Below are positions 18,542-27,906 of a stretch of DNA of 64,000 nucleotides, piece by piece (the stretch's first letter is position 1; each line of letters opens with the position of its first letter). The position numbers and the translations under genes were made by a program. The notes below the pieces were generated by a model. It was not told the origin of the DNA. It ran no database searches and was given only the letters and a program-made list of their open reading frames with translations. The stretch spans positions 1-64,000 of the forward strand of contig NZ_JNCF01000002.1 of the NCBI RefSeq assembly GCF_000770585.1, read 5' to 3'. This stretch comes from Legionella norrlandica. Its GTDB lineage: Bacteria > Pseudomonadota > Gammaproteobacteria > Legionellales > Legionellaceae.

Positions 18542-19069
18542 CTAGCCTCTATGATTGCCTCTTTTTCGTTTCAAGCCGTAAGGTGTACGGCGTTCTTTTT
18601 TCAATAAAGGTTCTAATTCCTTTAAAGCTTGAGTATAGACTTGTCTCTTAAAAAAGATAACTTGCTTTTCAGGCTCGTGAAAATCTACCCAACGCCAGCT
18701 ATCAAATTCAGGAGAATCGCTCAAATCCAATCTTACCTTTTGATCATTTGTTTTAAGTTTTAACAAATACCATTTTTGCTTTTGGCCTATAACCAAAGGC
18801 TCGCTGCCATGTCGCAAGTATTGTTTTGGGAGTCGGTATTTTAACCAACGTCTTGTTGATCCTAGCACTTCAACATCGCTTTTATCCAAACCTACTTCTT
18901 CATGCAATTCACGATACATTGCTTCCATAGCGGTTTCACCAGGTGCTAATCCACCTTGTGGGAATTGCCAAGCATCATGCCCACTTCGTCTTCCCCAAAA
19001 AACTCTATCGGAATCGTTAACGAGGATGATACCTACATTCAAACGATAACCGGCGCGATCGATCACCAT
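18542..19069 (-). CDS. rppH: RNA pyrophosphohydrolase RppH
   Basis: Nudix hydrolase that removes pyrophosphate from the 5' end of mRNA and so triggers RNase E decay. 175 residues, as in E. coli (176). The N-terminus [16 protein letters not shown] is typical of RppH. The Nudix box is [22 protein letters not shown] (about residues 39-60), and [15 protein letters not shown] precedes it. It is the first gene of the operon; the promoter should lie in 19070-19200. Confidence 0.95.
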   Translation of the reverse strand: MVIDRAGYRLNVGIILVNDSDRVFWGRRSGHDAWQFPQGGLAPGETAMEAMYRELHEEVGLDKSDVEVLGSTRRWLKYRLPKQYLRHGSEPLVIGQKQKWYLLKLKTNDQKVRLDLSDSPEFDSWRWVDFHEPEKQVIFFKRQVYTQALKELEPLLKKERRTPYGLKRKRGNHRG

Positions 19070-19434
19070 GATGTCATTGCTTAGACTAAACCGTTAATAA
19101 CTTGATTTTTTCACAAAGTACAAGAGCTTACAATTAAATCTGTAAATATTATTAGGACAAAATTAGTCTCTGTTTTTATATTATATTTTTTGATTAATTA
19201 TAGGTCAAAAATAGTTCGTCATGATGCCTCCTGGTTTGCTTGAGACTGTATTTAAAAAATCCATTTATTATCACTTCCTAATGGTTATGGCTCTGATTAT
19301 GATCAAGCCGAGCCATGACTATAAGGGAGCGGATTAAAGAGCAGTAAATTATAAAACCAGTTGTTATTGGTATAACTAGCTAAGTTTTCGCTATAATTAC
19401 CAAAACAATAATAAATCATTGATTAAAAATCTTT
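19070..19434. other. Divergent intergenic region between rppH and the asparaginase gene
   Basis: 365 bases, AT-rich, with no gene. It must hold the rppH promoter on the minus strand and the asparaginase promoter on the plus strand. A candidate for the latter is given separately; nothing else is clear. Confidence 0.6.
19367..19397 (+). promoter_or_regulatory. Candidate sigma-70 promoter for the asparaginase gene
   Basis: TTGGTA at 19367-19372 and a perfect TATAAT at 19392-19397, 38 bases before the ATG. The 19-base spacer is longer than ideal, so the -35 assignment is weak. Confidence 0.4.
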
Positions 19435-20466
19435 ATGAAAAAACGAATCTTAATCATAAATACTGGCGGCACTATTAGTAGCATAAAAAAATCGCATGGC
19501 TATGAGCCTTCGCCAGGATTTGTACAAAAAGCTCTGGCAGAAATTCCGGCTTTGAAACATAAAGACATGCCGGAATACGTTATAAAAGAATACCAACCAT
19601 TGCTGGATTCTTCTAACATGACTGTAACGGAGTGGAACAGGATTGCCAGAGATATCGCACATGAATATGATCAATTTGATGGATTTGTTGTTTTACATGG
19701 TACTGATACCATGGCCTATACTGCTTCTGCTTTGTCTTTTATGTTGGAACACTTAGGTAAACCTGTCATAGTGACTGGTTCTCAGATTCCTCTGTCTGAA
19801 ATCAGAAATGATGCCACAGATAATGTCATTACTTCTTTATGGCTTAGTGCTCATCAACCCATTCACGAAGTATGCATCTATTTTAATCAGCGTTTACTTA
19901 GAGGGAATCGTACTCAAAAGATTAGCGCTCAACGTTTCAATGCTTTCGATTCACCTAACTATCCCCATTTGGCCGCCATAGGCATAGAGATAGAGTTGCA
20001 ACGACACCTTTTACTACCACGCCCCAAAGCCCCATTTCATTTGCAGACAATTACGCCACATTTCATTGCCAACTTTAGGTTGTTCCCTGGTTTTGCTTCA
20101 GATGTCCTTGAATATATATTGAATCAACCTTTACGTGGATTAATACTGGAAACTTATGGGGCCGGGAACGCTCAAAACAATGATCCCAAGTTTTTGCATT
20201 TACTGAAAGAAGCTTGTGAGAGGGGTGTGATTATTATTAATTGTACTCAATGCCATCAGGGTAAGGTGGAAATGAATCAATATGCAACAGGCCATACTTT
20301 AAAGGAGGCTGGTTTGATTAGCGGCCATGATATGACTCCGGAAGCAGCCCATTGCAAGTTATTGTATTTATTAAGTAAAAATCTGGCTATCCCTGAGGTT
20401 AAAAAATTGATTGAAACCAGTTTGTGTGGGGAGTTACAGGACTCGGACATTTTTCACCAGCGTTAA
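19435..20466 (+). CDS. ansA: Type I L-asparaginase
   Basis: Hydrolyses asparagine to aspartate and ammonia. 343 residues, with no signal peptide, so cytoplasmic type I. The first catalytic threonine lies in NTGGTISSI (about residues 9-17) and the second in VVLHGTDTMAYTASALSFML (about 84-103). RGNRTQKISAQRFNAFDSPN and the C-terminal domain FPGFASDVLEYI match AnsA proteins. A standalone gene with its own promoter region; a REP-like hairpin follows the stop. Confidence 0.93.
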   Translation: MKKRILIINTGGTISSIKKSHGYEPSPGFVQKALAEIPALKHKDMPEYVIKEYQPLLDSSNMTVTEWNRIARDIAHEYDQFDGFVVLHGTDTMAYTASALSFMLEHLGKPVIVTGSQIPLSEIRNDATDNVITSLWLSAHQPIHEVCIYFNQRLLRGNRTQKISAQRFNAFDSPNYPHLAAIGIEIELQRHLLLPRPKAPFHLQTITPHFIANFRLFPGFASDVLEYILNQPLRGLILETYGAGNAQNNDPKFLHLLKEACERGVIIINCTQCHQGKVEMNQYATGHTLKEAGLISGHDMTPEAAHCKLLYLLSKNLAIPEVKKLIETSLCGELQDSDIFHQR

Positions 20467-20473
20467 GCCATTG

Positions 20474-20501
20474 CCCGGATTAGACGATGCCGCAATCCGG
20501 G
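20474..20501 (+). terminator. REP-like hairpin after the asparaginase gene
   Basis: Arms cccggatt (20474-20481) and aatccggg (20494-20501) enclose a 12-base loop just after the stop. It could end both this gene and the convergent one. No T-run follows, so a palindromic intergenic repeat is as likely as a terminator. Confidence 0.4.
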
Positions 20502-20512
20502 TAAAGCAAAGC

Positions 20513-21394
20513 TTACATTGTATGAGCAGGTTGAGAGGAGTTTTCCTCATCCTCATCATGCTCTTGATCTGATTTTTTTATACCTTCTTGTTTTAATTCA
20601 GGTTTTTTTTCTACTTGTTGTATTACTGACGGCTTAAATTGCTTCTCAGTCATGGCTTTAATTCGACGGTTTGCCATATTAAATTCATCACCAAAACGCC
20701 CTTCTCTTGCTGAAAACAATTCGGCTGGTGCCACTATAGAAGCGCCCCAAAAAAGGCTAAAGGATGGGAGAGACGATTCATCTTTTTTAATAATCTTTTT
20801 ATTGTCTGCGGCAAGATCGCTGAGAACTTGTAATGCCCGTTCTCTTTGTTCTTCCAGATTGTAATTGGATTTAATTAGCTCACTTAAAGACTGAAGTCTT
20901 TTGGCCACCTGGTCTTCTTTTTGATTTCTAATACTAATGTCAATGCCTGGTTTAGGGGTAAATATTTCATCACCTAAATAAACAGCGGCGTGATAATATA
21001 CTATATATTCAGGAGTCTCTGAATAGGATTTATCTAATAGCTTGAATTTAAAAGAAGCTAACTTATCGAAAAATCCTGTGGAATGATTTCGCAAATTGTT
21101 CAGACATGATATTGTTTCTCCTTCATCTCTCGGTTCAGAGTAACTCTCTCTAAGCGATTGAATTGACACCCGAGCTTTTTCAAGTTTTTTAATAATTTTT
21201 TGCAAATCATCATGATCATTATTCGTGCCATCAAAACGTGTAATCTTTTCTTCTAATGTATCAATAACTCCTTTCTGATCTTTTGACAGCTCTCTGTTGT
21301 GAATCAAAGATTTTGATTTGCTGTCTAAACTGCCAGATAACGCGCTTAATTTCTCTTTTATTAATTTCTTTAAAACCAATAGAAATATTGTCAT
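20513..21394 (-). CDS. Hypothetical coiled-coil protein, candidate Dot/Icm substrate
   Basis: 293 residues, unrecognised. The N-terminal half is charged and helical with heptad-like stretches (TLEEKITRF, LQKIIKKLEKARVSIQSL), suggesting coiled coil. The middle has a more globular part (YIVYYHAAVYLGDEIF, SLFWGASIVAPAELF). The last 30 residues are strongly Glu/Asp/Lys-rich (KKSDQEHDEDEENSS) and end in a short polar tail, which fits the acidic E-block type of C-terminal Dot/Icm signal. This is only an indication. It has no neighbours in an operon and is convergent with the asparaginase gene. Confidence 0.6.
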   Translation of the reverse strand: MTIFLLVLKKLIKEKLSALSGSLDSKSKSLIHNRELSKDQKGVIDTLEEKITRFDGTNNDHDDLQKIIKKLEKARVSIQSLRESYSEPRDEGETISCLNNLRNHSTGFFDKLASFKFKLLDKSYSETPEYIVYYHAAVYLGDEIFTPKPGIDISIRNQKEDQVAKRLQSLSELIKSNYNLEEQRERALQVLSDLAADNKKIIKKDESSLPSFSLFWGASIVAPAELFSAREGRFGDEFNMANRRIKAMTEKQFKPSVIQQVEKKPELKQEGIKKSDQEHDEDEENSSQPAHTM

Positions 21395-21514
21395 TGCTCT
21401 ACTCCTTTAACTGCAACTTATTTATCATATAGCTCTTTACATCATTCATAACATTGGGTCAGACTGTTTAAATCGACACCGTTATGATGCTTAACTTAGG
21501 AAAACACAAATCTC

Positions 21515-22902
21515 ATGAATTTACAAATTATTATTTTAGCCGCAGGGCAAGGTAAAAGAATGTATTCGGATGTGCCCAAAGTCCTTCACCATTTAGCTGG
21601 TAAGCCCATGTTAACCCGGGTAGTGGAAACAGCCCAACAGCTTAATCCTGATGCAATTCATGTTATTTATGGTCACGGGGGTGAACAAATAAGAAATTCA
21701 CTCCCTGATCTACCTGTTCATTGGGTGCATCAGGCAAAGCAATTAGGAACTGGCCATGCTGTATTACAGGCTTTACCTCATATCCCAGCTGATGCACGTG
21801 TTCTGGTTTTATCTGCGGATGTCCCACTGATTCAAGTAGAGACACTTCAATCATTGATTGAATGCAGCCAACCTCACAATACAGAGCATTCTGTTTTAGC
21901 ACTCTTGGTTGCAGAGCTTGAAAATCCAAGTGGACTTGGGCGTATTCTCAGAAATAACCAAGGTGAAATTTATAGCATTGTAGAAGAAAAGGATGCAAAT
22001 GAGCAAGAAAAGAATATAAAAGAAATTTATACGGGTATTTGCTGCACTCTGGCCAGTAGTTTACAACAATGGTTACCCCAGCTAACCAATGATAATGCTC
22101 AAGGCGAATATTATCTAACTGAAATAATCTCACTGGCTGTAAAAAGCAAAACACCGATTACTTCATTAACTGCAAAAAATTGTTATGAAATCCAAGGTAT
22201 TAATAATCGGTTGCAACTACAGCAATTGGAACGGGTTTGGCAACAAAGGGTTGCTAATCAATTAATGGAGGAAGGGGTTACTATAGCGGATGCCAACCGC
22301 TTTGATTTGAGGGGTGAATTGTATTGTGGCAAGGATGTGTATATCGATATTAATTGTGTCTTTACGGGTAAGGTTATTCTCGGTGATAGATGCAAAATAG
22401 GCCCCAATTGCAGTTTAACCAATGTTACTTTGGGAGATGGATGTGAAGTTTACGCCAACAGTCTATTAGAAGGATGCGAGATTGCAGAGGGTTGTCATAT
22501 AGGGCCTTTTGCGCGCTTCGCTCAGGGACACAATTGGCTGCACATTGTAAAATTGGCAATTTTGTAGAAACCAAGAAAGCTATTTTTGATGAAGGCACTA
22601 AAGCCAGTCATCTAAGTTATCTGGGAGATGTCAAATTAGGTAAAAATGTGAATGTTGGCGCAGGTACTATTACTTGTAACTATGATGGGGTTAATAAGCA
22701 TCAAACTATTATAGAGGACGGTGTTTTTATCGGATCCGATACACAATTAGTGGCTCCAGTTACAGTAGGTGCTAATGCTACAATAGGTGCAGGTAGTACT
22801 ATACGTAGAAATGTACCCCCTGACGAATTGACTTTAACTGAATCACGACAAAAAACCATTTATGGCTGGAAAAGACCGTCTAAGAGAGGTCAAGAGGACT
22901 AA
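21515..22902 (+). CDS. glmU: Bifunctional UDP-GlcNAc synthase GlmU, frameshifted near 22516
   Basis: Makes UDP-GlcNAc for peptidoglycan and LPS: C-terminal acetyltransferase and N-terminal uridylyltransferase. The N-terminal signature is [24 protein letters not shown] (about 8-31), with LSADVPLI later. The left-handed beta-helix begins near 240 with hexapeptide repeats. At 22516-22518 a missing base breaks the frame after GPFAR; restoring it gives [22 protein letters not shown], the acetyl-CoA site. The end contains [13 protein letters not shown] and the full length is about 462 residues, normal. The enzyme is essential, so a true null is unlikely. It partners in pathway with glmS at 40252. 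Confidence 0.94.
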
Positions 22903-22964
22903 ATAAAAGAGTTCTGTAGGGTATGATTTTGATTAGTCGTCGCTACAAAGTGGCGAGTACGAGA

Positions 22965-24359
22965 TCACTTAGAAGATAGTGTAATATGGGAATTAGGTTG
23001 CATAACTAATGAATAATTTTTTTCTAAAGCCTTGCATGCCCATATAATAAGAGGAAGAGAAATTAATGTAGTTAATAACTTATACTGCCAAACATTAATA
23101 GCTAAATTAATGATTTGTTCATAAGAATAGATGCCACCGTATAACAAACTATAATCAACGAGGCATAATAAGGAATTGGCCACTATATTAGCAACTGCTA
23201 TCCGCACTGGCTTATTAATTTGCCACTTTGAACGCTTTAAGTAATGCAACATCATTGCATTACTAAGGAAAGTAACAAATAAGGAGAGGGAGGCTGCCGA
23301 TAATCTCCTAGGCATAATGAAATTATAAAAAGGATTTAAATTAAAAAAAGGAGGGGAGGGTAAGGCAACAGTTGCTATTAATAAAATGTCAAAAACGAAT
23401 TGCGCTGCAAGAAGAGCCAAGGCTAATTTTAGATTGGCATGATAACCCCATAACTCACCTACTATTGAACTAATTATCATAGTAATAGGAAAAAAGATAC
23501 AGCTGGCTGACAAGATGGTGTCTTTACTTACTGCTATAAGTCGGTATTCACAGGCTAGACTTATCAACATCACGGTCACGGTAAAGCAAATCAAGTATTG
23601 GTAAATTGGAAAAAAAGATCCTTCAGAATTTGTTATTATTGTCTTATCTTGGCAGCGCTTGTCGTTGCAATGGCTCACTGTCTTATGATGGTATCCCGTG
23701 GTTTGTATGTTGAATCCGGGGAAAGGGGAAGTCTGAGCTAATACCTTGTCATTTAGCAAAAATGTCAAATAAATTACACCAATGATTAGAAGCAAAAGAG
23801 AGACAATCAGAAGAGAATCAATAAAAATTTGTTTAAAGCTATGTGCATGCGGTGTATAAAATAAAAGATAAAAATCCAGGCAAAAAAAGCTGATTCCTCC
23901 CAATAAAGCCAATAATACGCATTGTTTGGGTGTAGACAAAACCCTATTAGATTTGCTACAAAACAACAGGTGGGGGAGGTAAAAACTCAGTGCAAATGCA
24001 ATAGTTGTAGCGAAAAACTTTTTGGGGATGTCCTCAAAAATAACCTGATATACCGGATTATCATTCATGTATTCGGCAGCAGGTAAATTAACAAGCACAT
24101 AAACTCCAATACAAAACATATATAGAGTAATCAGACAAATATTGAGTAGATGGCGCTGTTCTTTAAATGTACAGTTCCTTAATGCAAATAAGTATAAAGT
24201 TGCAATTAAGGGACAAATTAAACTGCTGATTGCAAATATAAGCCCGTCAAGTAGAACGATTTTAAAAGAAATATTAATCAGTAATATCAGGCAAGTTATC
24301 ATACTCACAGCAATGAATATAAAACCTGGTGATTGTTGCGGAAACAAAGACTGATTCAT
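22965..24359 (-). CDS. Tandem YhhQ/VUT-type multi-pass membrane transporter
   Basis: 464 residues with about twelve hydrophobic helices. The second half contains FPITMIISSIVGELWGYHANL, matching the signature of YhhQ/queuosine-precursor transporters (FPxTxxxSDxxxEVYGY), though the first acidic residue is Ser here. The first half repeats the same topology with a degenerate version (AISSLICPLIATLYLFALRN). YhhQ alone is about 220 residues, so this looks like an internal duplication or fusion. A basic and Cys-containing loop lies between the halves near 230-245. Substrate is unknown; import of a deazaguanine or other small precursor is a guess. Confidence 0.65.
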   Translation of the reverse strand: MNQSLFPQQSPGFIFIAVSMITCLILLINISFKIVLLDGLIFAISSLICPLIATLYLFALRNCTFKEQRHLLNICLITLYMFCIGVYVLVNLPAAEYMNDNPVYQVIFEDIPKKFFATTIAFALSFYLPHLLFCSKSNRVLSTPKQCVLLALLGGISFFCLDFYLLFYTPHAHSFKQIFIDSLLIVSLLLLIIGVIYLTFLLNDKVLAQTSPFPGFNIQTTGYHHKTVSHCNDKRCQDKTIITNSEGSFFPIYQYLICFTVTVMLISLACEYRLIAVSKDTILSASCIFFPITMIISSIVGELWGYHANLKLALALLAAQFVFDILLIATVALPSPPFFNLNPFYNFIMPRRLSAASLSLFVTFLSNAMMLHYLKRSKWQINKPVRIAVANIVANSLLCLVDYSLLYGGIYSYEQIINLAINVWQYKLLTTLISLPLIIWACKALEKNYSLVMQPNSHITLSSK

Positions 24360-24404
24360 GCGATGCGAGCTTCCTAATATACTAACTAATCCTATCTTAT
24401 TGAT

Positions 24405-24520
24405 AGTAACTGTTCACGCGTTATCGGCAGAGTGCCCAATTGGGTTCCATCTTGCGCGAAAAACTGGACGCAACCTTGGCTTTCCACCAAGATTCAAATT
24501 TTGTACCCTGAACGGTTACT
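24405..24520. mobile_element. Short element with 14-bp imperfect terminal inverted repeats
   Basis: Ends agtaactgttcacg (24405-24418) and cctgaacggttact (24507-24520) are inverted copies matching at 12 of 14. The interior is GC-richer than its surroundings and contains the palindrome cccaattggg and a cttgg/ccaag hairpin. Ends beginning GTAA recall the IS66 family, but no clear target duplication was found. It is probably a decayed remnant or a MITE. Confidence 0.42.
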
Positions 24521-24699
24521 GCTGAAAAGGATTGACTATAAGGTTATTGGTTCCTTTTATAATATTAATCCACAGACAAATATTGTCCCTTATTAGGTTA
24601 ATCAGCTCGCAAATATAGCACCATAGTCCTTATCTTAGCAAGACAAACGAAAACTATCGACTTGAATCATAACTAAATGATAATTTAATAATAGAAAGT

Positions 24700-24775
24700 T
24701 TTTGAGAAACTCTATTGCAAAGGAGAATGGCGCACTCTAATTTTGCGCTTCTTGCTTTGCAGAGTTTCGAAAGAG
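24700..24775. repeat. Palindromic element upstream of corA
   Basis: An imperfect inverted repeat. The right arm ends with GAGTTTCGAAAGAG (24762-24775), the exact reverse complement of 9055-9068. The left arm is the degenerate tttgagaaactctattgcaaa. An inner ggcgca/tgcgc pairing extends the fold. It lies about 40 bases before the corA ATG, so it could affect expression. Confidence 0.45.
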
Positions 24776-24817
24776 TCTAAAATAATAAATTCCTAAGGCA
24801 TGAAATGAGAGCATCTC

Positions 24818-25882
24818 ATGAGCAATCATAAAAAAGAGGCTTCGGCAAAAACAGGGTTGTTACCTGGAACTGCAGTATATGTAGGCGAGCAACCGCCTCA
24901 ACCAACCCAGGTTCTTATACATATTTATGATAAATTCCATTATAAAGTTCTGGAGTTATTTGACGAACAGCAGGTAAAGGAAGCTTTTGATGCAGGAAAA
25001 AATATCTGGATAGATATTTCAGGGCTTGCTGATATAGAGAAAATCACAAAAATTTGTTCATTCTATAGTATTCATCCCTTAATTATCGAGGATTTACTTA
25101 ATACTAAACAAAGACCCAAAGTGGATGTAATTGAAGATTCTATTTTTGTTGTTTTTAAGTTATTGCAATCTTCATCAGATCTCTTAACTTATAATACTGA
25201 ACAATTCAGCTTAATAATCAAGCATAAGCTCTTGTTAACATTCAGGGAATCTCCAAGATATAACTTATCTACTCTTTATCACCGCCTTAATGGGACGCAT
25301 TCTTTAACTCGAGAGCATGGCAGTGATTATCTGACTTACCTTATAATGGATTATATTGTTGATGATTATTTTAATTTTGTTGAAGCCACCGCTGAACTGC
25401 TGGAAACGTTGGAAGAGCAATTAATTAATAAACCAGAAACTATAAAACTCAGAACCTTATACACTATTAAAAGACGAACAATCACTCTTAGAAAAACGAT
25501 CCCCCCTTTAAGAGATATAGTCCATTTATTATTAACTGATGATAGTGGGTTAATAAATAAAAAATACAGCCTATATTTTCTTGATTTGCATGATCATTGC
25601 ATTCGCCTCGTGGAATCTATTGATTTGCATAGGGAAATGTCTGCTAGCATGCTAGATATTTATCTATCGACAATTAACAATCGAATGAACGAGTCTATGA
25701 AAATTCTGACTTTGTTTGCCAGTATCTTTATTCCCCTAAGTTTTATAGCAGGTGTCTATGGTATGAATTTCAAATTTATGCCTGAACTTGATTGGCGTTA
25801 TGGTTATCCCTTGATCCTTGGAACTATGGTTCTCTTGGCAATAATTATGTTGTATTTTTTTAAGCGAAAGAAACTATTTTAG
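24818..25882 (+). CDS. corA: CorA-family Mg2+/Co2+ transporter
   Basis: 354 residues. A soluble N-terminal domain (to about residue 285) is followed by two C-terminal membrane helices, with the signature YGMNF between them (FIAGVYGMNFKFMPE). Basic residues end the protein (FKRKKLF), as in other CorA pentamers. It imports magnesium and possibly cobalt. It appears monocistronic. Confidence 0.93.
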   Translation: MSNHKKEASAKTGLLPGTAVYVGEQPPQPTQVLIHIYDKFHYKVLELFDEQQVKEAFDAGKNIWIDISGLADIEKITKICSFYSIHPLIIEDLLNTKQRPKVDVIEDSIFVVFKLLQSSSDLLTYNTEQFSLIIKHKLLLTFRESPRYNLSTLYHRLNGTHSLTREHGSDYLTYLIMDYIVDDYFNFVEATAELLETLEEQLINKPETIKLRTLYTIKRRTITLRKTIPPLRDIVHLLLTDDSGLINKKYSLYFLDLHDHCIRLVESIDLHREMSASMLDIYLSTINNRMNESMKILTLFASIFIPLSFIAGVYGMNFKFMPELDWRYGYPLILGTMVLLAIIMLYFFKRKKLF

Positions 25883-26013
25883 GATTAAGTTAATGGGATG
25901 CAATTGTCAACACCCTATTGTTCATTGAAGATTGGTGCTTAGCTAGCACCAAATATTCTAAGAAAATGAAAAATAACTCGCTTCATTCAATAAATCTTTA
26001 TAAAGCAAGGGCC

Positions 26014-27786
26014 TCATTGTACAAGACTAAGCTCGCCTATTACTTTTCCTCTTTCCTGCTCCTTTCGACTCTCTTGATTCTCCTGATTCCCTTTTCGTCT
26101 TCTTGTGGTGAATAAGTTATCAGGGGTGATAGTAAAGGAAATCAGAACAGGTTGTTGTTTTTGAGATTTACTGGGAACTAAACTATCAGCGGGGATAACC
26201 ATTTCTTTATCTCTTTCACTATGCAGTTGCTCAGGAGGCGGTAAAGTATGCGGTTCAGTAAGTATTGGAGTAGGCTCAAGAGCTTTTACCCCATTTAAGG
26301 TAAAATTGGAGCTTGTTGCTAATTTGATTTCTCCATTTACACTATGTCGCTCAAACCATAATTTTAATGCGGTAGCCAAATTCCAAAAATCCTCCTCTTT
26401 ACTCAGCATCAACACAAATTTAGTCAATTTTTTGGGTATTCCAAATTTAAAATTTACTGCAGATGCTACGGTTTTAGGGGCCCAAGCCAGAGTGGCCATA
26501 GTCTTTGTTTTCCCAACTTTTTCTATGAATTCAACAGCGGAAATCACTCCTGAGCTGATGTTGGGCCAGTACATAAATACAATGGGATCCTTAATTAAAC
26601 CGTCGACTCCTTGAAAAATAGGTGGGGCAACCAAAACATAGGCTTTGCCGAGGGCATTTCTAAAAAATCCTGGAGCTTTTTTTTGCTTTTGTTCAAGCTC
26701 TAAATCCATATTTAACACCATAGTGCCAAATTGCAAGGCTGGGGATAAAGGAATTAAGGGTTTGGCATCTTTATCGGGCTTAAAGTCAATCGGTATTCTT
26801 TTTATCAAACCAGAAAATATTACATCTACTACAAAACGATTGATTCGTTCATAAATAGTAAATGGATCCAAATAAGGTGAATTGTCTTTTATATCCATTT
26901 TGGGTAATGTCATGTGAGCAGCAACATTGACATGAAATAACAGTAATAAATGACGTAATGCCATGTAGTATAAATAAGGTGGCATTCCGACGGTGGATTC
27001 TAAGGCCTTATCCATTAGCATGTTTGCTGCTTCGGCAGTTAGGCCAAATCCTAAGACTGATTCTGGTTTCATAGCCAAGAATTTATGCCGCTCGCATAAT
27101 TCTGGTGTGGCTAAACGAATAATATAGCGACCATTAAAATAAATACTCGCTGCCTTGGCAAGTGGTTCACCTACGTAGGGTACTATTTTTATCGCAGAAG
27201 TCAGAAGACTGTTACCTAGCAGTATCAATGGTTCTCTTCCCCATCCTTTGAATTTACGTTTAAAATTACAATCTAATTCGTCACATATTGAATGTGGTAG
27301 TGTTTCTTTATTTGAATTAAAGGCGGGGGGACCTACGGAATCCAGGGTTGCAACATGGGCAAAAGTTTGAGCTCCTTGCCGCCATGTAAACGCGGCAACA
27401 GCATAATTTACAAGAGATAAACCTGACAAAAATAGCGCATAAGGAGCATACCATGCGGCGTCTTCATCATAGCCATCTCTGAAATAATTTTGCGCGGTAT
27501 TATTTACAAAATTTAAGGCAACCATGGGTAACACATCCTTGACCAAGATGTAACCCATCCCATAAGCAATTTTTTTTGCTTGAGGGTTATTTACCAAGGT
27601 GGGGATTGCATCGCGTAAGGCGATACCTTGTTCTAAAACTTGAAAGGTTGTATTGGCTGTATAACTGAATAACCCGGTCGAGATTTTTGATAATGAGGCA
27701 TTATTCCATACCCATTTTGTTCCATCCCAGAGGTTTGACCCGATTGTTTTTGCTCCACTTACTACTGATGATAATAACCACTTCAT
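26014..27786 (-). CDS. Large hypothetical protein, candidate Dot/Icm substrate
   Basis: About 590 residues from the ATG at 27786, supported by AGGGAGAG just upstream. Unrecognised. There are several moderately hydrophobic segments (around 75-100 and 125-145) but no clear signal peptide. The first 35 residues (MKWLLSSVVSGAKTIGSNLW) are amphipathic. From about residue 500 the protein becomes Pro/Ser/Gln-rich (PPPEQLHSERDKE) and ends in a basic/acidic mixed tail (KEQERGKVIGELSLVQ). Such a helical body with a polar, Glu-containing end is common in Legionella effectors, but that is inference. It is a single gene upstream of which a short AT-rich gap separates nth. Confidence 0.6.
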   Translation of the reverse strand: MKWLLSSVVSGAKTIGSNLWDGTKWVWNNASLSKISTGLFSYTANTTFQVLEQGIALRDAIPTLVNNPQAKKIAYGMGYILVKDVLPMVALNFVNNTAQNYFRDGYDEDAAWYAPYALFLSGLSLVNYAVAAFTWRQGAQTFAHVATLDSVGPPAFNSNKETLPHSICDELDCNFKRKFKGWGREPLILLGNSLLTSAIKIVPYVGEPLAKAASIYFNGRYIIRLATPELCERHKFLAMKPESVLGFGLTAEAANMLMDKALESTVGMPPYLYYMALRHLLLLFHVNVAAHMTLPKMDIKDNSPYLDPFTIYERINRFVVDVIFSGLIKRIPIDFKPDKDAKPLIPLSPALQFGTMVLNMDLELEQKQKKAPGFFRNALGKAYVLVAPPIFQGVDGLIKDPIVFMYWPNISSGVISAVEFIEKVGKTKTMATLAWAPKTVASAVNFKFGIPKKLTKFVLMLSKEEDFWNLATALKLWFERHSVNGEIKLATSSNFTLNGVKALEPTPILTEPHTLPPPEQLHSERDKEMVIPADSLVPSKSQKQQPVLISFTITPDNLFTTRRRKGNQENQESRKEQERGKVIGELSLVQ

Positions 27787-27906
27787 AACGCTCTCCCTGC
27801 TACAGCGAGATTTCATTTTATGAATAAAAATTGAGAAATGCTAGAGGGAAAAAGCGCTTTTATTGAACTTTATTACAATATTTTATAATGTGTATGTGAT
27901 TAAATT

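Larger units (their letters stand above)
24360..24817. other. Intergenic region upstream of corA with two inverted-repeat elements
   Basis: 458 bases with no gene seen. It contains the terminal-repeat element 24405-24520 and the palindrome 24700-24775. Between them the DNA is AT-rich and would hold the divergent promoters. Confidence 0.6.

Noticed and set aside
25918-26115. 65-codon plus-strand frame after corA
   Set aside because: It overlaps the end of the large minus-strand gene, is low complexity and has no credible ribosome site.
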